A stretch of DNA of 64,000 nucleotides, from NCBI RefSeq assembly GCF_014287875.1, contig NZ_JACOPN010000001.1, positions 1 to 64,000 on the forward strand, given 5' to 3'. The notes below the pieces were generated by a model. The model saw nothing but the letters and a program-made list of their open reading frames with translations. It ran no database searches and was not told where the DNA came from. This stretch comes from Flintibacter faecis. GTDB lineage: Bacteria; Bacillota; Clostridia; Oscillospirales; Oscillospiraceae. Positions 7,600 to 17,093 of the stretch are shown one piece after another. Position 1 is the stretch's first letter. Each line of letters starts with the position of its first letter. The translations under genes and the position numbers were made by a program.

Positions 7600-8515
7600 A
7601 CCTTTGCGCCATTTGTTCCGTCAGTCGTTCATATCCTTTGGCGTTCAAAGACACATCATCCAAAATGATAGGCCGGCACAGGCCGTCCGCAGCGGAGACA
7701 TACTGCTTGAGCAGTGCCGCACCACCACCCAGAAATACAGCGGGCATAGCTCGGACATCCAGGCCGCTCTCCGCGATGGCAGAGAGCAGGTGCTTGGTGT
7801 AGTGCTCCGCCTCCTGACGGATGATCTTTTTCGCATCCTCATCCATGCGGCTGGCATCGGCTCGAAGAACGCTCTCGATCTGCGCCGCTGTCATAGACAG
7901 GCCGAGGCTGCGGCGGATTTGTTCGCTGATTTCATCCAAACAGCGGATCATCCCAAGCTCCATACTGCGGCAGGTGGCAGCGTTGGGAATACGATCATCC
8001 AGCCGCATGAGATCCACCGTCCAGCCGCCGATGTCCGCAACGATGACGGACGGCTCGTCCAGCAGTCCGTTCTGCGTCAGCACGGCGGCGTAACCCTGCG
8101 GGAACAGAGACACTTTGGAGATTGTGACGGCATAGTCATGTCCTTCATAGCGGAAGGACACCGGTTTTCCGCCCCGGCACAAGTAGTCCTGGAACGCTTT
8201 CTTATCCCTGCCGAAGCTGGTGAGCGGCAATCCGGCTGCCAGATGGATGTCCGCTGCCGTTCCGGCATTGCGGTATGCCAGTTCCTTTGCGATGGCGGCC
8301 AGCGTAAGAAGGTAGTAATCCTCCGTCTGTGTCTTGTTCTTTTGGATCGGCTGGCGTCCGCTGCCCACCACATAATATTTACCGCCGTATTCCAACACAT
8401 CGTTCAGCGTATATGGCTCATGCTCATAGGCCACCAACCCGGTCGGAAAGGAAAAATGCGCGGTTTTCATGGCAGCGTAGCCATGATCCACACCGATGAT
8501 GATGGATTCGCTCAT
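7589..8515 (-). CDS. parM: ParM/StbA-like actin ATPase for DNA segregation
   Basis: 308 residues with actin-fold signatures: phosphate-1 loop IIGVDHGYAAMKTA, phosphate-2 loop VIVADIGGWTVDLM and adenosine motif VFLGGGAALLKQYV. This is the family that forms filaments pushing plasmid copies apart. In an integrated element it may stabilise an excised circular form. Its stop overlaps the ParR-like gene start, and its start overlaps the stop of the upstream DUF4240 gene. Assignment to the ParM-like group is firm; the segregation function is inferred. Confidence 0.8.
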   Translation of the reverse strand: MSESIIIGVDHGYAAMKTAHFSFPTGLVAYEHEPYTLNDVLEYGGKYYVVGSGRQPIQKNKTQTEDYYLLTLAAIAKELAYRNAGTAADIHLAAGLPLTSFGRDKKAFQDYLCRGGKPVSFRYEGHDYAVTISKVSLFPQGYAAVLTQNGLLDEPSVIVADIGGWTVDLMRLDDRIPNAATCRSMELGMIRCLDEISEQIRRSLGLSMTAAQIESVLRADASRMDEDAKKIIRQEAEHYTKHLLSAIAESGLDVRAMPAVFLGGGAALLKQYVSAADGLCRPIILDDVSLNAKGYERLTEQMAQRYEQ

Positions 8516-9567
8516 CTGGCCTCACCTCCATGACTGCGGTGTTTCTTTTTGGGCGCTTGCCGCTGGTCATACGCCTTTCCGGCACGGACAAGGTCCCGGA
8601 TTTCCTTCAGCTGCAGATTCCAGCGCGTTTGACCGTCCCAATCCGGATGCTTCGCGCAGAGCCGGGGCAGATATTTCTTCAGATCCGCGCCCTCTCTGGG
8701 AAACTCGATGCCGCCCTTATAGACGATATCCTGTTCCAGCTTCATCAGAAGCGCTTCATATGCGCTCCAATCTGTCTGATCATAGGCGCTTTTGCCGGTG
8801 AGCTGCTCATAGGCATAGTCCCCGACATAGCTCAACTGCTCAAAGCGGCAATCGCCGTAGGGAACGACATCCGCAAGGTTGTCCGGGTCTGCCAGCGCGG
8901 CAAAATAGACCTCGCGCCCCTGTGCGATGAGCCAGGCGCGGAAGTCGATAAAACCGTCATCGCTGCAGCCGTATTCCTTCATGATCCCTGCCGCGTCCCA
9001 CAGGCCGTACTTGTCCGCGAGATCTTCATAGGCGTGGATGATATCGTGGAAATTCTGCGCCTGCGCGGGGCCCATAGAAACCAGCCGGTCTTTCAGATAG
9101 GCCAGCATGGCGTCCATATCCTGCCCGCAGGCGTTTTTTGCCTCATGGATCAGGTCCCAGAAGGATTCTTTGTTGATCTCTGTGATCGGTTCCTTCACAT
9201 TCTTCATCTCCTTTCCAATACGTTTTTTGATGTGCGCTGCCGCACCCGCGCAGACCTTTTGATAAAACGCACGATACTTCGGTGAGGTTTTGTCCACCTC
9301 ACCGAGGATGGCACGCTCATAGGGTGTGCCGGGGACGAGCTCCCAGGTAACGGTCCCAAAGTATGCCGCTTCCAGATACCGCAGCAGCGTGTGTCCGTCT
9401 GCCATCTCAAACATTCCACGGTTATCCTCATAGGGAAATTCTTCATAGACCTTGAGCCCGGTGACTTCTTCCGCGGCGGCATACAGCGAGAAACCGTCTG
9501 CGTCCATCGTCGGCGCAAGCTGCCCGTACTGTTCCTCCGGGGACAGCATTTCCTCATGCCGCTCCAT
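8512..9567 (-). CDS. DUF4240-containing protein of unknown function
   Basis: 351 residues, soluble and acidic. Residues of about 130-230 match the DUF4240 pattern: INKESFWDLIHEAKN near the start of the domain, then LADKYGLWDAAGIMKEYG and DFRAWLIAQGREVYFAAL. The N-terminal 120 residues and C-terminal 110 residues are unassigned; the tail is basic (RQAPKKKHRSHGG). DUF4240 proteins occur widely without a known function. The gene lies between the partition genes and a small unknown gene, overlapping both. Confidence 0.55.
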   Translation of the reverse strand: MERHEEMLSPEEQYGQLAPTMDADGFSLYAAAEEVTGLKVYEEFPYEDNRGMFEMADGHTLLRYLEAAYFGTVTWELVPGTPYERAILGEVDKTSPKYRAFYQKVCAGAAAHIKKRIGKEMKNVKEPITEINKESFWDLIHEAKNACGQDMDAMLAYLKDRLVSMGPAQAQNFHDIIHAYEDLADKYGLWDAAGIMKEYGCSDDGFIDFRAWLIAQGREVYFAALADPDNLADVVPYGDCRFEQLSYVGDYAYEQLTGKSAYDQTDWSAYEALLMKLEQDIVYKGGIEFPREGADLKKYLPRLCAKHPDWDGQTRWNLQLKEIRDLVRAGKAYDQRQAPKKKHRSHGGEAR

Positions 9568-9982
9568 CTGACCGCTCCTTTCTTACCCAGCCCATAAAGC
9601 GCTCCAAAAGGTGAACCCGTCCGCGCACCTTCCCGGCAGATACATCCAGCCCATTCATCTGCGCCTGAATGCGGCGCTGGATGGCTTTCAGTTTCTGTGG
9701 GTCATTGCAGCAGTCTACGATGACATACTCGCCGCCGCTGGTGGAGAGGATTTCCCGCTTGCCGTTCTCGTCCCGGATGCCGGACAGGAGCCGCTGTCCC
9801 AGCCGTTTCCGGTAGGCGTCCTGGAGCGCGTCCATATCTCCGCAGACATCGTGCTTTTTCAAGATCTCCGCGATCTCACAGGAAGTGATCTTCGTCTCGG
9901 CAGACAGCTTTTGCAAAATCTCCGCCTGCGCGTCAGGCGGGATTCCCGTCCGGCTGGGCATCGTTTTCTTCACTTTCTGCAT
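9554..9982 (-). CDS. Unknown 142-aa element protein
   Basis: It starts at ATG 9982 behind GGAGG with seven bases of spacing. The start lies within the last 50 bases of the ParB-like gene, in another frame. The protein is basic and mostly helical, with LQKLSAETKITSCEIAEILK, a short strand region EILSTSGGEYVIVDCC and a C-terminal LLERFMGWVRKERS. I recognise no domain. A DNA-associated role is possible from its place beside ParB-like and SSB genes but cannot be shown. Confidence 0.6.
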   Translation of the reverse strand: MQKVKKTMPSRTGIPPDAQAEILQKLSAETKITSCEIAEILKKHDVCGDMDALQDAYRKRLGQRLLSGIRDENGKREILSTSGGEYVIVDCCNDPQKLKAIQRRIQAQMNGLDVSAGKVRGRVHLLERFMGWVRKERSDGAA

Positions 9983-10919
9983 TGGTACACCTCCAATCCG
10001 CGGGCAGGATCTTCTGCTCGATGATATCGGCAATGGCAGCGAACACCTGGGCAATCTCACGGGATTCCTTCACGGTATCCCGCATTTCCTCCGGGGTCAT
10101 CCGCGTCCCGTCCGTCCAGCAGCGGACATTTTCCTCGGACGGCGTCAGCAGGATGGCTTTTTCATACGCCTTACAGAAAAGCGCTGCGATCTTTCCTTTC
10201 CGGTCGATCTCGGCATCCTGCTTTTTCAGTTCTTTTTTCGCTTTTTCGTATTCCAGCGCTTCGGCGGCCGCCTGCTCCCGCTGCTCTTCCGGAATATCCT
10301 GAAGCTGCCGGGTCAGGTCATAACCCTTGTTGATGGAAAGTTCCTTCTTATCCAGAGCCTCCTTGATGACCTCCGGGGCGTTCTCATCGATCTGCATGAC
10401 CTTGCCCATCGTGCGTTCGCCCAGACCAACTGCTTCGGCCAGCTCCTTGCGGGTATCTACCGCTTTTTCAACAGAAGGAAGGTTTGGCAATGTTGCCAAA
10501 CCTTCCTCGGCCTCGCTGGGGCGGAAATTCTGTCCGCCAGCAGCCATGTTGGCTTTGGCCTTGGCTTCAATCTCGGGTTTCAGCTTCAGGGCGATCTTGC
10601 CCAGCTCCCACTTTTCCAGATTGCGGCGGTTTTTCTGTGTGTCCAGCGCCCACTGTTTGGCTTCCAACAGATCCTCAAAGGAAAATACCGCCATCGTATA
10701 GGGCAGGCCATGCTTTTCACACAGTGACTGACGGTTATGCCCATCCACGATCACCATGTCCTCATTGACGATGATGGGGGAGTAACAGCCGTTTCGCAGC
10801 AGATCCTCTTCCAGAGCGGCAGACTGCTCCGCGCTCAAAGGCGGGAGCAGTTCGGCCATCTCCGGCAGGATCACAGGGCTGCGTTCTGCGCTGGTATATG
10901 TGATCCCGGTGTTTTTCAT
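9933..10919 (-). CDS. ParB/Spo0J-like nuclease-fold protein
   Basis: 328 residues. The N-terminal domain has the ParB-type box IIVNEDMVIVDGHNRQSLC followed by LDTQKNRRNLEKWELGKIAL. The middle contains a helix-turn-helix-like segment (KELAEAVGLGERTMGKVMQI). The C-terminal half is a charged helical region. ParB-like proteins bind DNA and use CTP or act as regulators or nucleases. No ParA is adjacent, so it is probably an element regulator or maintenance protein. The TGATG overlap with ssb implies coupled translation. Confidence 0.75.
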   Translation of the reverse strand: MKNTGITYTSAERSPVILPEMAELLPPLSAEQSAALEEDLLRNGCYSPIIVNEDMVIVDGHNRQSLCEKHGLPYTMAVFSFEDLLEAKQWALDTQKNRRNLEKWELGKIALKLKPEIEAKAKANMAAGGQNFRPSEAEEGLATLPNLPSVEKAVDTRKELAEAVGLGERTMGKVMQIDENAPEVIKEALDKKELSINKGYDLTRQLQDIPEEQREQAAAEALEYEKAKKELKKQDAEIDRKGKIAALFCKAYEKAILLTPSEENVRCWTDGTRMTPEEMRDTVKESREIAQVFAAIADIIEQKILPADWRCTNAESEENDAQPDGNPA

Positions 10920-11293
10920 CAGGCAGCGACCTCTCCGGTACTCTCATTCTCCAGTGCAGCAGCAGAAGCCTCCGCCTTGCGGGGAGACAGGAACTCCACA
11001 TCGTTGGCTTTGATGAGAAAGCCGGGCTGGCGCTCCGGCTCATTCTCAAAGGTGATGGTCTCGAAATCACCGAACGCCGCCAGCTTGCAGCCCTTCCAGG
11101 CAAACTCGGCGCAGCGCTCGGCCAGAGGACCGCGCACCTTGATGGAGATAAAGTCGGTGAGACGATTGCCGGCCTTATCCTTGTAGCGGCGGTCCGAGGC
11201 GATCCGCAGAATGGCGTAGGGCTTGCCGGTGGTCTCGTTCATTTTCAGTTCCACATCGTTGGTCAGGTTACCAATAGCAGTGATCTTCAGCAT
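10919..11293 (-). CDS. ssb: Single-stranded DNA-binding protein of the mobile element
   Basis: 124 residues with an OB-fold: MLKITAIGNLTNDVELK, then TGKPYAILRIASDRRYKDKA and FISIKVRGPLAERC. It coats single-stranded DNA made during conjugative transfer or replication. It is shorter than host SSB, and the acidic C-terminal tip that recruits partner proteins is not clear (ends STGEVAA), which suggests an element-specific version. It is the first gene after the adhesin terminator, and GGAGAA precedes the start. Confidence 0.85.
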   Translation of the reverse strand: MLKITAIGNLTNDVELKMNETTGKPYAILRIASDRRYKDKAGNRLTDFISIKVRGPLAERCAEFAWKGCKLAAFGDFETITFENEPERQPGFLIKANDVEFLSPRKAEASAAALENESTGEVAA

Positions 11294-11337
11294 AGTTCAG
11301 TTCTCCTTTTTTTGTTTGATATGTTGTTGAATGGGAT

Positions 11338-11376
11338 AGAAAAAGCGGCAGACGCTCCGCTTCGTGCGTCTGCCGC
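11338..11376 (-). terminator. Intrinsic terminator after the adhesin gene
   Basis: An 11-bp perfect GC stem (11345-11355 with 11366-11376) is followed on the minus strand by TTTTTC. It lies 15 bases after the adhesin stop, so the open reading frame truly ends there. Confidence 0.85.
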
Positions 11377-11390
11377 AGTTTTCATGTGAG

Positions 11391-14300
11391 TCAATAGCCC
11401 GTCTTGGGCAGTGTGGGAATGACAGGTTTTCCGTAGACCGTTGTGACCCAACGGCTGATGCCCTGTACCCAGGTGCCGCCATAAGTGCCGCCAACATCGG
11501 CTACATTGACGAAGGAACCTGCGGACAGCCCGGTCACCGCCTTGCAGTGGAGGTACGGTTTCTCTACCTGTGCAAAACCCGCGGGAGCCTGTCCGAACAC
11601 GAACATGATCTCTGTCACGCGCTCATTGGATGCCAGTTTCAGCGCCGTGGCCGATGCGGCAAGCGTATAGTTCTTCTGCGTAGACAGATTGTCGGCCAGT
11701 GTGCGGTGATCGCCGCCGTTGACGCGGTAGACGATCTTATAAGTATCGGCTCTGTTGTAGGTGCCGGTCACTACGGTATCCAACCGCACCTGCGCCGGCA
11801 GCGTATCGCGCCAGTAGAAATTGCTCAGGCTGACATTGGAGGTGTTGGCGATGCCGGAGAACGCATAACGCACCGGCTGTCCGGCCACGATTTCCTTCGG
11901 TCCTGTTTTTGTGATAGCTACGCCGGTACTCAGGCTCTTGTCCTCCACCTCAAAGCGCAGGATCTGACCCTCGTATTCCAGATAGGCAGTCAGCTCCTTG
12001 TCGTTGATACCATAATGCTCCGGCGCCTTGATCTCTCGCACAAAGTAGCGGGACAGGGGTAGTTGCTTGGAAACAGCCAGTCCTCGGCTGTTAGAGCGAA
12101 TGGTATCGACCACATTGCCTGCTTTGTCAGTGATCTCAAAGACTGCACCCTCCAGCAGTGTCCCGGCTGGCAGGCCGTTGGTGGGATTATAGTCGGCAGA
12201 CTTTTTCACGATCTGGATCTGGCCTGTGATGGGCGTGTTCTTCCATGTGATCGTAGAAGTACCGCCATATTCCACATAGAAGGTGCGAACCGTGGTGTCC
12301 AGCACATAACCGTCCGCCGCCTGGATTTCCCGCACCAGGTACTTTCCGTCCGTCAGCGTCTTATCGATGTAGACATAGCCGTTCTGGTCGGAGGTGTACT
12401 GGCCGATGGGATTGCCCTTGCTGTCCGAAACGAGGAAGGTCACGCCGTAAATGCCCTTGCCAGTCACACTGTCGATCTTGTGGATGAGCATGGAGCTGGC
12501 CTGTGTGTTCTCGACGGTCAGCGAGGTCGTCCTACCAGCCTTTACCTCGAAATTGTGGGGCGTACTGTCCAGCAGATACCCCTTTGCGGCTTTAATCTCG
12601 GTGGCGGTGTACCAGCCGTCCGCAAGCTGCGGGAGCGTGATAATGCCGTTGCTGTCCGTGGTATAAGTGCCGATGCGCTCACCATTCATCTTGGCGATTT
12701 CAAACTGCACACCCTTGATGCGCTTGCCACTGTCCGCGTCCACCTTGATGATCTGGCCGCCGCCGATGGGCGTGTTGGTAAAGGTCAGTGTCTGCGTGTC
12801 GTTTCGGTCAACCTTGACGGTCTGCGAGGTGCTGTCCAGTACATAACCGTCCGGAGCCTTGATCTCCGTTACCACATAGGTATCCGGTTTGAGGTTGACC
12901 AACTTGATCTGGCCGTTGCTGTCCGTGGTGTAAATGCCGTTGGAAGTGACCGTGCCGCCGTAATTGCCGACAAAGGAGCCGTCCGAGTTCGTGATCTTGA
13001 ACTGTGCGCCGGGAAGCGGCTGCTTGGTCACGCTGTCGATCTTGTCGATGATAAGATCGCCGTGTTTGCCGTTGGAAAACTCCACCGTCACCACATCCTG
13101 CTCCTTACCGGAGAGATAGACGGTCTGCGGCGTGTCGTCGATCTCATAGCCTGTGGGGGCTTTCGTTTCCTCAACGACATAGATTCCGGCCTTCAGCCCG
13201 GTAATGACGATGGTGCCGTTGGCCGAGGTGGTGTATTCTCCGATGACCGTGCCGCCGGTGCCCGAGGTCCCGCCCAGATAGCGCACACGGAACTTTGCGC
13301 CTTGCAGCATGGTGCCGCTGTCTGCGTCCACCTTTTTGATGATGAGCGCTGAAAGGGGCGTGTTCTCAAAGGTCAGCACTTTGCCGGTGCCTGCCTGAAT
13401 GAAACAGTCCTGCGTGGCCGGGTCTTTGATGGCGTAGCCCGCTGCCGGTTCCACTTCGGTCACACGATACCAGCCGTCGCGCAGCTTGGTGAGTTTGATT
13501 TGACCGTTTTCATCGGTGAAATAAGTGCCGAGGTCATTCAGTTCTCCAGTGAAGCTGTTGTTGCTGGCATAGGTGATGTGGAACTTTGCGCCCTTGATCG
13601 GGTCTTTTGTGACGCTGTCCACCTTGTCGATGGTCAGGGTAGGCTTTGGATAATTGCGGAAACGCACCGTACCCGTTTTATTGGGGACAAGAGTAATGGT
13701 CTGCGGTTCGCTGTCCAGCAGATAACCGTCCGGCACACCGGTTTCACGCACCACATACACACCGGGGTCAAGGGCGGTGAGCAGAGCCTCGCCGTTGGCG
13801 TCGGTCTTGACGGTGGTGAGCGTGCTGCTGTCTGCCTTATTTACGGTGAAGGTCACACCAGAGATCGGTGCGCCGGTCACAGCGTCAGTCTTTACGATTT
13901 TGAGATTGGGCTTCTTCTCGTTGTTCACCACCAGCGTGCTGTCCTTGCCGGGAAACAGCTCTGCATGGTATTCCGTGTCGTTCAGCACATAGCCGCTGGG
14001 CGCTGCGATCTCCTTGACCGAGTACACGCCCGGTTCCAAATCAGAGATGGAGATGCGCCCGTTGGTGTCGGTCACGCGGTCGAGATAGTGGCTGCCGTCC
14101 TCGATCTTTGCGATCCTAAAGGTTGCACCGGCGAGATAGGTGTCGTTCTCCGCGTCGTATTTCATCACGGACAGGACCGGCTTTTCCGTGTTGGTGAACA
14201 CGAAACGAGCATTTTCTCCGGCGTTGATCTGGATAACGCGCTTGTCATCATCCGTCAGATAACCATTCGGCGCGGTGATCTCCTCCACGGTATATGCACC

Positions 14301-16310
14301 CGGCTCCAGTGCAGTCAAATCGATCTCGCCGTTCTTGTCGGTCACATATTCCTTGGAGAAGGTGCCGCCCACCAGAGAAATGCGGAACTTGACATTGGTC
14401 AGCGGCTCCATCGTGCGGCTGTCCACCTTGATGATGTGGATACCGGGCTTGACGGTGTTGAAGAAGGTCAGTGTTTTGATACCGCCGCCTGCGGTCAGCT
14501 CGATCTGCTGCGGCGTGCTGTCCAACACATAGCCTGCACTGGTGGAAACCTCTTTCACCAGATAGGTTCCCGGCTGGAGGTCGGTCAGGCGGATCTGGCC
14601 CATCTCATCTGTGGAGAACGAGCCGATGAGGACGGTATCGCGGGTAACTTCAAAGGTCACATCGGGCAGAACTTCGTGGGTCTGCTCATCATATTTAGTG
14701 ATGATAAGACCCGGTTTGGCCTGATTTTTCAGCACAAAGCTGGTTTCCGTGCCGGAAGTCACATTCACGGTGTAGGTCTGGTCGTCCTTGACATAGCCGC
14801 CGGGGGCAGACACCTCCCGCACCTGATATGCACCGGGCTTCAGCTTGTCGAAGTACACACTGCCGCCGAGATCAGTTTTTCCGGTCTGCGTGACGCCGCT
14901 TTCGATGTGCTTGATCTCCACCGTTGCCCCTGCGAGAGAAGCGCCGCTGTCCGCGTCGATCTTGTCCACGCGCAGATTTCCGTAGGGCGCGTTTTCAAAG
15001 GTGACAGTCGCGGTATTGCCGTAGTCCACGGAAACGGTCTTGGTGGTTTCCGTACCCAGCAGGTGCCACTTGGGCGCTGCTTTCTCTGTAATGACATACT
15101 GGCCGGAGAGGGTCAGCGGAATAATGATCTTGCCGCTGGTATCCGTGACAAAGCTGCCGAGGACCGTCCCATCCGGTGCCTTTACCTCGAAAGTTGCGCC
15201 GGAAAGGGGCGTATTCGTTCCGGTTTCTACCTTTTGGATGATAAGGGTCGTTTCTGTGGACGTTTCCGGTTCGTCTGGGGTATCAGACGGCGTGGAAGAA
15301 TAGCGGCTGAAGGTAGACTGGCGGATTTCCGTCGTAGGATCGGTGTCGCACATATAGCGCTGGAGGGTGCCATACTTGTTGGTTTCCGCGCACAGAGCGT
15401 AGTAAATGGCGTATTTGTAGACATTAGCGTGCAGCGACATCTGCACCGCGCCGGTCTGGTCGCTTACGCTGTCCTTGGGGTACAGCACCTTGAACTGACC
15501 GGCATAGCTGGCACCATTGGGCGAGGTCCTGATCTTGGTGATGTCGTTGTTGTTCATGTCTACGATGCGGGTGCCATCCGGCACTTCATCGGGCATGGTG
15601 AAACCGATGTCGATGTCGTAATCGCACACCCATGTTTCCGAATCCGCTGTGAACACCTGCTGCAAGTATTCCTTGCCGTCTATGGTGACGGGATAGGCCG
15701 AATCTTTATCGGCTGTCACCGTGATGGTAGGCTGCGGCACACGGTTCCACCAGATACCGCGTTTGTAGATGTCCTTTGCCGCCGCCAGCAGCTTTTCGCC
15801 GCGTTCCTTCTCCACACCGGACAGGGACGGGTTGACCGTCAGCCGGTCAATGCTCCAGCCGTCGATGAGATAGCACCAGAGTGCCATCTTCGTGGCGTAG
15901 TACGCCTGATACTTATTGTCCAGCTTGAGTTCAGACAGACCGCGATGGGGGTAGCCATTGGCGATGATGCCGACGATCTTCGGGTCGTTGCTGGCTTCGT
16001 TTGCAATATATTTGATGCTCGTGCCGGGACTGACCGTCTGCGGCACACCCTTTGTTGTAGGGTTGATGCAGTAGGCGGGAATCTCCTTGATTGCGCCGCT
16101 GGCCGACTTGAAATTGAAGTAGGTATAGGACTGGGAACGGACAACGCCGTTCATGCTGAGATAGGACATTTTATAGCCGCCGTTGGTGATGTTCACCTCG
16201 CCCAGCGCACCGCCGATGGTGCTGCTGGCGGCAAAAGCGGAGATGGGGAAAAACCCAAGCGCCATCACCAGCACAAGGAACATAGAAATCAATCGTTTTT
16301 TCAAGGTCAC
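11391..16310 (-). CDS. Large surface adhesin with 12 SpaA/Cna-B-like repeats and terminal LPKTG
   Basis: 1639 residues. The signal peptide is at 1-27 (KKRLISMFLVLVMALGFFPI, cleavage near AFA). Residues 30-340 resemble a thioester (TQXA-type) adhesin head, with Cys81 in PAYCINP and a later YATKMALWCYL where the expected Gln is Lys. Twelve repeats of about 90 residues follow, each beginning like IIKVDADSG and ending with ITAPNGY-type and VTFENT-type strands. These are prealbumin-like domains that usually form internal Lys-Asn isopeptides. A partly distinct C-terminal domain precedes PTLPKTGY and the stop. LPKTG is a sortase signal, but the hydrophobic segment and charged tail that normally follow are absent. 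It is predicted to be secreted and to mediate cell or mating contact. Confidence 0.88.
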   Translation of the reverse strand: MTLKKRLISMFLVLVMALGFFPISAFAASSTIGGALGEVNITNGGYKMSYLSMNGVVRSQSYTYFNFKSASGAIKEIPAYCINPTTKGVPQTVSPGTSIKYIANEASNDPKIVGIIANGYPHRGLSELKLDNKYQAYYATKMALWCYLIDGWSIDRLTVNPSLSGVEKERGEKLLAAAKDIYKRGIWWNRVPQPTITVTADKDSAYPVTIDGKEYLQQVFTADSETWVCDYDIDIGFTMPDEVPDGTRIVDMNNNDITKIRTSPNGASYAGQFKVLYPKDSVSDQTGAVQMSLHANVYKYAIYYALCAETNKYGTLQRYMCDTDPTTEIRQSTFSRYSSTPSDTPDEPETSTETTLIIQKVETGTNTPLSGATFEVKAPDGTVLGSFVTDTSGKIIIPLTLSGQYVITEKAAPKWHLLGTETTKTVSVDYGNTATVTFENAPYGNLRVDKIDADSGASLAGATVEIKHIESGVTQTGKTDLGGSVYFDKLKPGAYQVREVSAPGGYVKDDQTYTVNVTSGTETSFVLKNQAKPGLIITKYDEQTHEVLPDVTFEVTRDTVLIGSFSTDEMGQIRLTDLQPGTYLVKEVSTSAGYVLDSTPQQIELTAGGGIKTLTFFNTVKPGIHIIKVDSRTMEPLTNVKFRISLVGGTFSKEYVTDKNGEIDLTALEPGAYTVEEITAPNGYLTDDDKRVIQINAGENARFVFTNTEKPVLSVMKYDAENDTYLAGATFRIAKIEDGSHYLDRVTDTNGRISISDLEPGVYSVKEIAAPSGYVLNDTEYHAELFPGKDSTLVVNNEKKPNLKIVKTDAVTGAPISGVTFTVNKADSSTLTTVKTDANGEALLTALDPGVYVVRETGVPDGYLLDSEPQTITLVPNKTGTVRFRNYPKPTLTIDKVDSVTKDPIKGAKFHITYASNNSFTGELNDLGTYFTDENGQIKLTKLRDGWYRVTEVEPAAGYAIKDPATQDCFIQAGTGKVLTFENTPLSALIIKKVDADSGTMLQGAKFRVRYLGGTSGTGGTVIGEYTTSANGTIVITGLKAGIYVVEETKAPTGYEIDDTPQTVYLSGKEQDVVTVEFSNGKHGDLIIDKIDSVTKQPLPGAQFKITNSDGSFVGNYGGTVTSNGIYTTDSNGQIKLVNLKPDTYVVTEIKAPDGYVLDSTSQTVKVDRNDTQTLTFTNTPIGGGQIIKVDADSGKRIKGVQFEIAKMNGERIGTYTTDSNGIITLPQLADGWYTATEIKAAKGYLLDSTPHNFEVKAGRTTSLTVENTQASSMLIHKIDSVTGKGIYGVTFLVSDSKGNPIGQYTSDQNGYVYIDKTLTDGKYLVREIQAADGYVLDTTVRTFYVEYGGTSTITWKNTPITGQIQIVKKSADYNPTNGLPAGTLLEGAVFEITDKAGNVVDTIRSNSRGLAVSKQLPLSRYFVREIKAPEHYGINDKELTAYLEYEGQILRFEVEDKSLSTGVAITKTGPKEIVAGQPVRYAFSGIANTSNVSLSNFYWRDTLPAQVRLDTVVTGTYNRADTYKIVYRVNGGDHRTLADNLSTQKNYTLAASATALKLASNERVTEIMFVFGQAPAGFAQVEKPYLHCKAVTGLSAGSFVNVADVGGTYGGTWVQGISRWVTTVYGKPVIPTLPKTGY

Positions 16311-16319
16311 ACCTCCAAT

Positions 16320-17093
16320 TTATTGTGCTGCTGCTCGGACCATCCATCGGTACGAGGGCTGATCCATGACACAGGTGTACAGAGTCAGGCAGTTCTCATC
16401 AGAAGCAGAGGCTCCGCTGGTATCGGTGTACAACACCTTGGAAACGCTGCGGACCGTGTAGCTTCTGGTGCCGAGCTTCGTCGTATAGGTGATGATGGTT
16501 CCTGTTTTCAGCGTATGGATCTTACCAAAATGATTGGCGACGCCTCGGTTATGCCCCGCAAGGCAGACATTTCCGTCCCATACGCTCGTTTCTGAGAAGT
16601 GTCCCGCCCCTTTCCGCAGTGCGGCACTGTCCGTGCCCTGGTAGACCTTGACATTCAGACAGATGGACGGAATGCTCAGAGTTCCAAGATGATCGTCATT
16701 GTAATAGAGGTTTGGCGTGACCGCCGTAAAGGATGTACCGGTCCAACGATCCGCAGTCGAGTCAACCGTCGGATAACTCACTTCGCTGCTATCCGTTTTG
16801 ACTGAGCTGATCAGTCCGCCGGACATCGCGCCGGGGAGCAGGTTCGGCGTCAACGGCTCGCCGCTGCCCGGCAAATAGCTGGTGGCCGTTCCGAAACCGG
16901 GCGGGATCAAGGCGGTGTTTTTCCCGCGATCCACATTGTTCGATTCCTGCTCGTACACAGTTCCTTCACTGGTGGGCGTGCCGAACAGATAGTCCTCCGG
17001 CGCATCTACGGTGTATTCCAATGCGCTGGCCTGTCCAACACACAGAGTACAGAGAGCCGCAGCCGCGATCAGGCTACGAAATTTCATTTTCAC
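16320..17093 (-). CDS. Sortase (class D/B-like cysteine transpeptidase)
   Basis: 257 residues. An N-terminal signal/anchor (LIAAAALCTLCVGQASA) is followed by a low-complexity linker and the sortase barrel from about residue 135. The catalytic His lies in VCLAGHNRG, the Cys in LTLYTCV and the Arg in SYRWMVRA near the C-terminus. It cleaves a sorting signal and joins the protein to a nucleophile outside the membrane. It lies nine bases upstream of the adhesin gene, whose product ends in LPKTG, so that is the obvious substrate. The class is uncertain: the TLxTC form resembles class D. Confidence 0.85.
   Translation of the reverse strand: MKMKFRSLIAAAALCTLCVGQASALEYTVDAPEDYLFGTPTSEGTVYEQESNNVDRGKNTALIPPGFGTATSYLPGSGEPLTPNLLPGAMSGGLISSVKTDSSEVSYPTVDSTADRWTGTSFTAVTPNLYYNDDHLGTLSIPSICLNVKVYQGTDSAALRKGAGHFSETSVWDGNVCLAGHNRGVANHFGKIHTLKTGTIITYTTKLGTRSYTVRSVSKVLYTDTSGASASDENCLTLYTCVMDQPSYRWMVRAAAQ

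Noticed and set aside
11900..15250. Regular repetition that could be taken for a tandem DNA or CRISPR-like array
   Set aside because: The units are about 270 bases, diverged in DNA and conserved as protein domains; no short identical repeats or spacers.
13500..16595. 1031-aa plus-strand frame opposite the adhesin
   Set aside because: The minus strand has a signal peptide, 12 regular repeats and LPKTG; the plus frame mirrors the repeats only.
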